Shown here: positions 1 to 5,519 of the stretch, piece after piece
How positions within the stretch are numbered: position 1 is the first letter of the stretch
How the letters are laid out: each line of letters starts with the position of its first letter
NCBI GenBank assembly: GCA_002694945.1
Contig: NZNP01000014.1
Location: 63,316-68,834 of the forward strand
DNA from: Gammaproteobacteria bacterium
Lineage (GTDB): Bacteria > Pseudomonadota > Gammaproteobacteria > Pseudomonadales > Azotimanducaceae
Length of the DNA: 5,519 nt
Reading direction: 5' to 3'
The notes under the pieces: model-generated
What the model saw: only the letters and a program-made list of their open reading frames with translations
What the model was told of the DNA's origin: nothing
Database searches by the model: none
Position numbers and translations under genes: made by a program

Positions 1-1740
1 TTCTATCCTGAGGCAAGTAATTTTACCCGTGTTCACTCCGCCGGTTTTATTAAGTCGCCTGATATCCTGTCACCACCAAAGTATACGAGGAAAGAAGCGG
101 CTGAGCGCGCTGGAGTTGATCACGAAAAGCCCATCGTTTTGTTCGTTCCGACTTGGTACATTGCCAGAAACGCTGACATGCAAAGAGCGGTCGAGGAGGT
201 ATCGCGTCTGGATAATCATGTTGCGATTTTGCATCCCGAGACAAAATTCATAGACGTATCGTCGATTAATGTAATGGAAAATAGTGCCGGCGTCGTGACT
301 GAGATGATGAAACACGCAGACTGTATCGTTTCTGATCTTTCATCTACTATTTTTGAAGCAGCGCCTTTAGGTAAGCCTGTTGTTCAGATTCTAATGCGTG
401 AATATTCTGACAATGGTGCAACATTTTTTGATTTTCCTTTTGTTGCAGCAACAGCTGACTTGTATTGTGGCGGTCTATTCTGTCGTGCTGAGGATATTAT
501 AGAAACTGTACAGCAGGTCATGGAAGGTTCAGACGAACTTAAACAATTTTTTGAAGCCTGCCGGAGCAGAGTTCTTCGTGGCACGATCATGGACGAGCAG
601 GTTGCTGCGAATATTACTGCCGAGTTGCTGATCGCTAGCAAGGAAGAGCGCAATATCGGACAGCAGACCGACCTGGTTGATATTCAAAAGAAAGGTCTGG
701 ATACAGTGCATGATAATTTGACCTGGTCGCGTTCCAGAATCATTGCGCATGGTGGAGGAGACTATAACAGTCACCATGCGTCCAATTCGAGGGAAGCTGT
801 TCGAGCTGCACTTACCTCGGTAGGAATGGTTGAAGTGGATCTTGTCAAAGGAAAAGACGCAATCTTACTCGCGCATGATGGTTTTGAAGAGCGATATGGC
901 TTTGATAGAAATTTTCAGGAAATCAGCACTAAAGAATTTGCGATGGCGAAGTACAACGGGCATTTGACGACGCTTTCTCTTTCTCAATTTTTTGAACTTT
1001 TTCAAACCATACAAGGTAGGGTGGTTTTCGATATTAAGAATACGGACGACGATTATGATGAAATAGCGACCCGTGTTAGTGAGCAAGTCGTCGAACTAGG
1101 ACTTGAGAAGCGGGTCACAATTCAGGCCTATTGCAAAACTGACTTTGAAACCGTCACTCGGTTGAAATTCAAGCGTGTAATCCTCGCTGCATGGAAATAC
1201 TTTTATCAAGACCCTTTAGGGGACGAAACTTTCAAATTCATTGATGATTGTCTAGCTATAAATGAATCGCTTATCTCAGGTATTTCTATTCCTTATTACA
1301 ACCACCATATGAAGGGTCCGAGTATCGATTCGCCCGAAATCCTTCGTTTTTATGCCTTTTGGAAACGTATCTTCATACACGGTGCACCTCAGGAACGATA
1401 TCCTGATGTGCTTCGAAAGAATATGGGGATATTTGCGGACGCTGTTGGTCGAGGGCTTCAATTTAGAGAGATGTCAGGCGCTTTCAACTGGCGTAACTAT
1501 TTATTCTTGAATCCTGAATTGGTTTCGAGAGGTATCGATAATCAGATATCCGCTATCAGTCATTATTACAAATGGGGACAAGCAGAAGGTCGGCTAGTAA
1601 AATACGATACACCTGAAGGATTCAAATGGGCTTCTTACCTTGACAAGAATCCTGATCTTAGAAAAGCGGGTATCTGTGCTCAGGACAGTGCAAAAGCCCA
1701 TTGGACTCGATACGGATCGATAGAGGCACGTAAATACTGA
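1..1740 (+). CDS. TagF-like glycerophosphotransferase / GDPD-like phosphodiesterase fusion with C-terminal NPDL repeats (5'-truncated by window)
   Basis: The frame is open from base 1 to the TGA at 1738-1740, giving 579 visible residues; the true start lies before the window, and the TTG at 139 is not a credible start because homologous sequence continues upstream of it. Residues about 1-160 match the C-terminal half of CDP-glycerol:poly(glycerophosphate) glycerophosphotransferases (TagF family, GT-B fold): PTWY at 50-53, HPE at 78-80, and ADCIVSDLSSTIFEA at 106-120 followed by LGKPVV. Residues about 244-480 look like a glycerophosphodiester phosphodiesterase TIM barrel: AHGGG with His250, NS at 262-263, VEVD with Glu278 and Asp280, AHDG with His292 and Asp293, DIK at 344-346, and a late IFIHG strand. 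Residues 495-533 and 541-579 are two copies of an aromatic NPDL/EGR repeat. No membrane segment is visible, so a cytoplasmic or membrane-face location is inferred. The likely role is phosphodiester chemistry on a surface glycan. It converges on the export operon. Domain calls are fairly secure; the substrate is not known and the GDPD-like domain could be inactive. Confidence 0.85.
   Translation, partial: FYPEASNFTRVHSAGFIKSPDILSPPKYTRKEAAERAGVDHEKPIVLFVPTWYIARNADMQRAVEEVSRLDNHVAILHPETKFIDVSSINVMENSAGVVTEMMKHADCIVSDLSSTIFEAAPLGKPVVQILMREYSDNGATFFDFPFVAATADLYCGGLFCRAEDIIETVQQVMEGSDELKQFFEACRSRVLRGTIMDEQVAANITAELLIASKEERNIGQQTDLVDIQKKGLDTVHDNLTWSRSRIIAHGGGDYNSHHASNSREAVRAALTSVGMVEVDLVKGKDAILLAHDGFEERYGFDRNFQEISTKEFAMAKYNGHLTTLSLSQFFELFQTIQGRVVFDIKNTDDDYDEIATRVSEQVVELGLEKRVTIQAYCKTDFETVTRLKFKRVILAAWKYFYQDPLGDETFKFIDDCLAINESLISGISIPYYNHHMKGPSIDSPEILRFYAFWKRIFIHGAPQERYPDVLRKNMGIFADAVGRGLQFREMSGAFNWRNYLFLNPELVSRGIDNQISAISHYYKWGQAEGRLVKYDTPEGFKWASYLDKNPDLRKAGICAQDSAKAHWTRYGSIEARKY
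1483..1599 (+). repeat. NPDL/EGR protein repeat, copy 1
   Basis: Residues 495-533 of the visible protein follow the pattern F-x-W-x-x-Y-L-x-x-N-P-[ED]-L-x-x-x-G-I, then A-x-x-H-[YW]-x-x-[WY]-G-x-x-E-[GA]-R. This is a protein-level repeat, not an obvious DNA repeat. Similar short modules are known from the ends of glycosyltransferases and other surface-polysaccharide proteins; their function is not established, and a binding or docking role is only a guess. Confidence 0.75.
1621..1737 (+). repeat. NPDL/EGR protein repeat, copy 2
   Basis: Residues 541-579 repeat copy 1 at a 46-residue period: FKWASYL, NPDL at 550-553, GI at 557-558, AHW at 566-568, YG at 571-572 and EAR at 575-577 align with FNWRNYL, NPEL, GI, SHY, WG and EGR of copy 1. 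The copy ends two residues after EAR, directly at the stop codon, so the protein terminates on a complete repeat unit. The DNA of the two copies is well diverged, so this is an old duplication rather than a recent one. Confidence 0.75.
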
Positions 1741-1750
1741 ATACAGTCCT

Positions 1751-2509
1751 TCAACTACGAACTATTTCTTCATTATAGTAATCAAGCGAGTCGCTAAGAC
1801 TTCCTTGATAAATTATCTTCCCAGAATTCAGAACAACTCCGTGAGTGCATAGACTTTTAAGGAGGGAGACATTGTGGCTCGCAATTATAAGTCCGCCTGA
1901 CTGGTCTACGAAGCTTTCCATTCGGTTGCGTAATTTGTCCCTGAAAGTAGAGTCCCCTGTGCCTATCCATTCATCGAGCAGGAGGATATCCGGGGCCTCC
2001 ATTGTACTAACGGCGACAGCCAATCGAAGGCGCATGCCTGTCGAGAAGGTGTTTAGGGGCCGTTCGATAGCTCTACCGAGTTCGGAAAATGTGAGTATAC
2101 CTGGGATCATTTCTCGGATTTCGTTCAGGCGATAGCCCATCTGCAGGCCTCTTAGATAGATGTTTTCGATACCAGTCGCCTCAGGGCTCATTCCCATTGA
2201 GACATCGAAAAGACCCCGAACAGTCCCATAAATGGTCCTCTTTCCTTCAGTTGGCGCATAGATACCGGCCAACAGTCTTAGTAATGTGCTCTTGCCAGCG
2301 CCATTCGGTCCGATCAAGCCAAGTCTTTCACCTGATTTTAAATTTATAGATATATCGCTTAGAAGGTAAACAAAACCACGTTCAGTGCGACTCAGATATA
2401 GGTCCGAAATAAACTTAAGAGGATTTGTCAGTATTTGTCGATCTGTAGGTTGAAAAACAGGCACTTTAAGTGAGCAGTTCTGTAGTTCCAGTAGATTTGA
2501 GTTACTCAT
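1751..2509 (-). CDS. wzt: Polysaccharide ABC transporter ATP-binding protein (Wzt/KpsT-like, short form)
   Basis: This 252-residue protein is the ATPase that powers export of an undecaprenyl- or lipid-linked polysaccharide across the inner membrane, working as a dimer with the permease encoded just upstream. All ABC motifs are intact: Walker A GPNGAGKST at 67-75, signature FSTGM at 155-159 (the FSTGM/YSTGM variant is typical of Wzt, KpsT and TagH rather than LSGGQ), Walker B ILLLDE at 175-180 followed by WIGTGD, and the switch His212 in ASHN. The first 50 or so residues form the extended N-terminal segment usual in Wzt-like proteins. The protein ends soon after the nucleotide-binding fold, so the C-terminal carbohydrate-binding domain of long Wzt proteins (E. 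coli O9a type) is absent. The ATG at 2507-2509 lies 3 nt after the permease stop, with a GGA at 2518-2520 spaced 8 nt upstream as a weak ribosome binding site. O-antigen and capsule exporters cannot be told apart from this sequence alone. Confidence 0.95.
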   Translation of the reverse strand: MSNSNLLELQNCSLKVPVFQPTDRQILTNPLKFISDLYLSRTERGFVYLLSDISINLKSGERLGLIGPNGAGKSTLLRLLAGIYAPTEGKRTIYGTVRGLFDVSMGMSPEATGIENIYLRGLQMGYRLNEIREMIPGILTFSELGRAIERPLNTFSTGMRLRLAVAVSTMEAPDILLLDEWIGTGDSTFRDKLRNRMESFVDQSGGLIIASHNVSLLKSLCTHGVVLNSGKIIYQGSLSDSLDYYNEEIVRS

Positions 2510-2512
2510 GAC

Positions 2513-3268
2513 TTAGATCCAAAGCGGGACGCGAAAATGCAGTCTCCTATAAAAGAAAAAGGTGAATACACCACCAAGGCAAGTGATGATGGCAACGACA
2601 GCTATTGAAGTGGGCGATATGTCGTTACCCATTAGAGGTGCCCTGATCAAATCCAGGTAGTGATAAAACGGATTGTACGTGAGGAACGCTCCCATGATCC
2701 CGCCGCTGCCACGCTCGAGAGGCAGCCATATGATCGGTGTGGCAAGAAAAGCGATGCGCATGATGGCAGTAATTACCTCCGTTAGATCTCTGTATCGGGC
2801 GCCTACGATCCCGAAAAACACGGTTAGCCAGAATCCGTTAATAATGAGGATTCCTAGTCCCAACACTGAGATCAAGGAGAACTGGGAGAATGGAAGATCA
2901 AAAATAATGAATACACCAAGGATGATCAGGACTTGATGAAGAAAGTGGATTATGGTCCGAATGACGTCGACCTTGCAGATGTCAAGTAATGACATGCCTC
3001 CCTGCATAATTTGTGATTTGTTTCGTTGAAAAACTGTCGCACTACCGTTAACGAAGCCAGATATTAAGGTCCAGGTTATCAGGCCGATGGTCAGATGTGG
3101 GATGAACACGTCGGATGAAGCTTGGCTGACCTCGCCAAATAATAAACCTAGAGTGCAAATAAAGAGCGTTGGACCGACTAGGACCCAGATTGGGCCTATC
3201 AACGTCTTCCGATACTGCACTGCAAAATCGAAATAAGCTAGATAGATTAGTGAAACTAGTCGGTTCAA
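2513..3268 (-). CDS. wzm: Polysaccharide ABC transporter permease (Wzm/KpsM-like, ABC-2 family)
   Basis: This 251-residue integral membrane protein is the channel-forming partner of the downstream ATPase. About six hydrophobic segments are visible, near residues 23-47, 55-80, 105-128, 130-157, 168-186 and 221-243. Family hallmarks are QYRKTLIGPIW at 18-28 (amphipathic interface helix leading into the first membrane segment), ARYRDL at 157-162 (cytoplasmic loop), PIIW at 178-181, and NPFYHYLDLIRAPL at 199-212. Length is normal for Wzm. The start is TTG at 3266-3268: it is the only start codon between the in-frame stop at 3311-3313 and the conserved region, while the next candidate (GTG, residue 17) would remove the conserved N-terminal helix. 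The start overlaps the TGA of the upstream glycosyltransferase gene, which implies translational coupling. Assignment to the polysaccharide export family is secure; the transported glycan is unknown. Confidence 0.94.
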   Translation of the reverse strand: MNRLVSLIYLAYFDFAVQYRKTLIGPIWVLVGPTLFICTLGLLFGEVSQASSDVFIPHLTIGLITWTLISGFVNGSATVFQRNKSQIMQGGMSLLDICKVDVIRTIIHFLHQVLIILGVFIIFDLPFSQFSLISVLGLGILIINGFWLTVFFGIVGARYRDLTEVITAIMRIAFLATPIIWLPLERGSGGIMGAFLTYNPFYHYLDLIRAPLMGNDISPTSIAVVAIITCLGGVFTFFFYRRLHFRVPLWI

Positions 3269-3281
3269 GTTTGCTGGCCTT
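3265..3281 (-). promoter_or_regulatory. TTGA stop/start overlap with upstream AAGG ribosome binding site
   Basis: On the minus strand the sequence TTGA (3268 to 3265) contains both the TTG start of the permease and the TGA stop of the glycosyltransferase. An AAGG (3281 to 3278) sits 9 nt upstream of the TTG, inside the last codons of the glycosyltransferase gene. The rare start codon combined with the overlap suggests that permease translation relies on ribosomes finishing the upstream gene and is kept low. The overlap is seen directly; the coupling is inferred. Confidence 0.6.
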
Positions 3282-5519
3282 GGTTCTTCCTGCGGGCAAA
3301 GTCCAGATAATCATCGAGCACAGCCTGACGTCTGGCCTTTTCCATGATATCCCAGGGTGTTCGATACATTGTGGTAGTTTTCTCAATCAACTTGAAGTTG
3401 CCTGAAGCCGCGTATCTTACCCAGAGGTTCCAGTCCTCCAGATTTTCGAGTTCGATGTCAAAGCCACCATGCTTTTCGAATAAGGCCCTTTGGAAAACAA
3501 TTGACTGAATAGGGATATAGTTATGATGTAGGAGTATGTCCCTGTCGAAATTCTGATGCATTATAGGTGGAGTAGAGTGAGAACGTTCCTCATAGCTATG
3601 TTCAGTGAATTCGGTTTCGACTTCCCAAGCGAGACAGTAGACAGCATTTAATGAACTGTCCGAGAGCAACTCACCTATACAGACCTCAAGATGATCTGAG
3701 AAAAATAAGTCGTCATCGTCCAAGAAGACCATGTATTGGCCACTCGCCTGAGCCAGTCCCTGATTTCCTGCCGCACAGCGACCAAGCTTAGCCTGTGGCA
3801 GATGCCTTATTTTTGAGGAGGGATAGGCTCGCTGGAAGGATTCTATAGTGGTTTTCATCGAATCTCCGCCATCCTCAACAATGATGTGCTCCAGATTGGT
3901 ATAAGTCTGGTTGGCTACTGATTGCATGCACTGCTTAAGTAATGTCTCTCGCCCTGCATAAGTGCGTGTAATGACGGATACCAGAGGAATTTCGTTCGAT
4001 AAAGGTTGTGATACGTAGAACGCACCGTCGCGAACTATTTCATAATCCCAATTGCGAAAAGAAAAGCTATTCATAGCTGGTCGTTTTCGTAGGAAGTGTC
4101 TTGCGTTAAGTATTATTTTTGCCACATTTTGCCAAATCAACTTTCGATGCGCGGTGACACCACCGGATCCTGTCAGCAATCTGATATATAAGGGTATGAT
4201 GCTCAAGACGTCGAACATTGTGCCGTACCTAAGTCTAAGGTAAGCGTTGGCGAGTGTACTTCCTTGATACTGAAGTGGTTTGACTTCTCCCGCAGTTTTG
4301 TAGCTGTAGTGATCGACGACCGCCGACGGCATATAACGTAACTTGTAACCTAGCGAGCGATATCTATAAGACAGTTCGACATCCTCGCCATACATGAATA
4401 TTCGTTCTTCGTAGCCTCCAGACTGCTGGTAAATCTTTCTTCGCATTAAGATGCAAGCGTGTGCGGACCAGGCTGTTTGCAATGTGACCGGATCGTAGAA
4501 TTTGGGGTGTTCGTAAGGACTCTGACGAAGTTCCCAGCAAGCGACGTCGGCGGAGTCATTCACTGCAAAGCTGACAACCCTTCTGAGGCTGTCTTTGCGA
4601 AATTCTAGATCGATATTTGTGACAAGGATGTACTCTGCTGTGCCTTTTTGAATCCCAAGATGATGGCCTCCTCCAAAACCAACATTGTCGTTATTTATGC
4701 AGGTCATGCTGTTGAATTTCGACCAGTCAAGTCGATCTAGAGCTTCAATAGTGTCATCCTTAGAATCGTTGTCAACGAAGGTAATGTTCAATTTATCCTT
4801 GGGGTAATCCTGAGTCACTAAGCTCATGTAAAAAGGCTCTACCCATTCCGAGCTATTGTAGGAAACGATGCTGATATCGATTAAAGGCAGTTGCTTGTCT
4901 TCAAGCAGTTTTTTTTCACCTAGTAAAATATCTCTTTCTTTTATTAGCTGTCGGTGTGAGGCTCTAATTGAGTGACTGTCGAGATCGCCTCTAATCAGTG
5001 CGTTGAACCGTTCGACTCGACGTAGGATTGTCTGACGAATTATATTTTCAGGTGGTAAGCGAAAGATTAAACCCCTAAAAAATGCGCGTATGTAACTCTT
5101 CGTCTGAAATATTGTTTTGCGGAAAAAGTTAATCGAGCTTCTTAAGGGAGCCGTCATACGCCATGATACAGAAGTTTCAATAGCGACGAGGTTTAAGCGG
5201 TATTTTTCGATTATCTCCCAAAGCCTTTGGGATTCATGGTTTGATGCTAGCCGTTCTTCGGAAAGATCACTTTGAAGTTTTTCGATATCGTTATCGCGTT
5301 CTTCGACCTGCACTAAGGCGGTTGCGTGAGCGCTTTCGAGAATTTCTACCTTGGAATCTAAGGTGTTTTTAGCCTCTTCAGAACTAATTAGATTCCTCTC
5401 CATCGCTGAGATGTCTTCGCGAAGTTTATCTGACCAGACTTTCTGTTCTTCGAGCTCGGCCTCGACTTTTTGCTGGTAGTTCTTAAAGTCGCTCAGATCA
5501 GATTCAATTTTATCTTGGT
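3265..5519 (-). CDS. Tandem GT2 glycosyltransferase with N-terminal coiled coil (5'-truncated by window)
   Basis: The frame is open from the window edge to the TGA at 3265-3267, giving 750 visible residues. The ATG at 5401-5403 is internal, because the 38 codons before it are stop-free and continue the same coiled coil. Visible residues 1 to about 105 are rich in Glu, Lys, Gln and Leu with heptad-like spacing. SWRMTAPLR at 118-126 is an element I recognise from the junction between coiled coils and glycosyltransferase domains in large O-antigen and capsule enzymes. Residues about 210-450 form a first GT2 domain: ISIVSYN, VDNDSKDDT, NVGFGGG, the metal-binding NID at 301-303 and GEDVEL with Glu378-Asp379 as the likely catalytic base region; it resembles WbbL-type rhamnosyltransferases. 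Residues from about 510 form a second GT2 domain: VSVITRTY, VEDGGD, FLDDDD with DDDD at 600-603, and EDWNLW with Glu694-Asp695. Both domains keep their key residues and should be active. The likely role is adding two linkages to, or polymerising, a lipid-linked glycan at the cytoplasmic membrane. It is the upstream member of the operon with the exporter genes. Sugar specificity cannot be read from the sequence. Confidence 0.92.
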   Translation of the reverse strand, partial: QDKIESDLSDFKNYQQKVEAELEEQKVWSDKLREDISAMERNLISSEEAKNTLDSKVEILESAHATALVQVEERDNDIEKLQSDLSEERLASNHESQRLWEIIEKYRLNLVAIETSVSWRMTAPLRSSINFFRKTIFQTKSYIRAFFRGLIFRLPPENIIRQTILRRVERFNALIRGDLDSHSIRASHRQLIKERDILLGEKKLLEDKQLPLIDISIVSYNSSEWVEPFYMSLVTQDYPKDKLNITFVDNDSKDDTIEALDRLDWSKFNSMTCINNDNVGFGGGHHLGIQKGTAEYILVTNIDLEFRKDSLRRVVSFAVNDSADVACWELRQSPYEHPKFYDPVTLQTAWSAHACILMRRKIYQQSGGYEERIFMYGEDVELSYRYRSLGYKLRYMPSAVVDHYSYKTAGEVKPLQYQGSTLANAYLRLRYGTMFDVLSIIPLYIRLLTGSGGVTAHRKLIWQNVAKIILNARHFLRKRPAMNSFSFRNWDYEIVRDGAFYVSQPLSNEIPLVSVITRTYAGRETLLKQCMQSVANQTYTNLEHIIVEDGGDSMKTTIESFQRAYPSSKIRHLPQAKLGRCAAGNQGLAQASGQYMVFLDDDDLFFSDHLEVCIGELLSDSSLNAVYCLAWEVETEFTEHSYEERSHSTPPIMHQNFDRDILLHHNYIPIQSIVFQRALFEKHGGFDIELENLEDWNLWVRYAASGNFKLIEKTTTMYRTPWDIMEKARRQAVLDDYLDFARRKNQGQQT
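5200..5519 (-). other. Predicted coiled-coil region of the tandem glycosyltransferase
   Basis: This stretch encodes visible residues 1 to about 106, an almost uninterrupted run of charged and Leu/Ile/Val residues with no Pro or Gly (for example EAELEEQKVW, VEILESAHA, NDIEKLQSDL), as expected for a long alpha-helical coiled coil. It extends past the window edge, so its total length is unknown. In related polysaccharide enzymes such a helix acts as spacer, oligomerisation element or chain-length ruler; which applies here is not known. Confidence 0.7.

Noticed and set aside
139..141. TTG as the start of the plus-strand gene
   Set aside because: The frame is open to base 1 and the 46 codons before it match the TagF-family lead-in to the PTW motif, so the real start is outside the window.
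384..653. 89-codon antisense frame within the TagF-like region, and a similar frame at 2673-2936 opposite the permease
   Set aside because: Both lie opposite strongly supported genes, have low-complexity translations with no motif, and look like shadows of the real reading frames.
1707..1720. Inverted repeat TCGAT-ACGG-ATCGA near the end of the plus-strand gene, considered as a terminator
   Set aside because: The stem is only 5 bp, it lies within coding sequence, and no T-tract follows on either strand.
1741..1750. Possible hidden small RNA or regulatory site in the junction between convergent genes
   Set aside because: Only 10 nt long, with no promoter-like or structured element visible.
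1785..1795. Palindrome AGCGA-G-TCGCT just past the convergent junction
   Set aside because: A one-nucleotide loop cannot form a normal hairpin, it lies in the wzt coding region, and it has no T-tract; consistent with chance.
3048..3386. 112-codon minus-strand frame across the glycosyltransferase/permease junction
   Set aside because: It overlaps two well-supported genes on the same strand in another frame, and its translation shows no recognisable domain.
5401..5403. ATG as the start of the glycosyltransferase gene
   Set aside because: The frame continues without a stop to the window edge and encodes further coiled coil of the same character.

Overview
The window is a piece of a surface-glycan (O-antigen, capsule or similar exopolysaccharide) biosynthesis and export locus of the ABC-transporter-dependent type. 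Bacterial gene structure, tight gene packing and a short Wzm/Wzt-like transporter point to a Gram-negative bacterium, most likely a proteobacterium. I cannot name a genus. Base composition is intermediate and no RNA gene, mobile element or CRISPR array is visible. Both window edges cut through genes.

Layout: positions 1-1740 (+) hold the 3' part of a large multidomain gene. Its visible protein runs from the C-terminal half of a TagF-like CDP-glycerol glycerophosphotransferase domain, through a glycerophosphodiester-phosphodiesterase-like (GDPD) domain, to two tandem 'NPDL...EGR' repeats that end exactly at the stop codon. After a 10-nt gap come three genes on the minus strand, read from right to left: a large glycosyltransferase (3265 to beyond 5519; coiled coil, 'SWRxTxPLR' element, two GT2 domains), a Wzm-like permease (2513-3268) and a Wzt-like ATPase (1751-2509). 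The glycosyltransferase stop and the permease start (TTG) overlap, and permease and ATPase are 3 nt apart, so the three are almost certainly one operon.

Working model (inference): the two-domain GT2 protein adds sugars to, or polymerises, a lipid-linked glycan on the cytoplasmic face. The TagF-like/GDPD-like protein may add, trim or remodel phosphodiester-linked glycerol (or a related alditol) on that glycan. The Wzm/Wzt pair exports the product to the periplasm. The Wzt lacks the C-terminal carbohydrate-binding domain, so export is not expected to depend on recognition of a modified chain end. The most unusual items are the transferase-plus-phosphodiesterase fusion with its C-terminal repeats, and the coiled-coil-bearing tandem glycosyltransferase next to an ABC exporter. 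Apart from the 10-nt junction at 1741-1750, the 3-nt gap at 2510-2512 and the gene overlap at 3265-3268, the whole window is coding.
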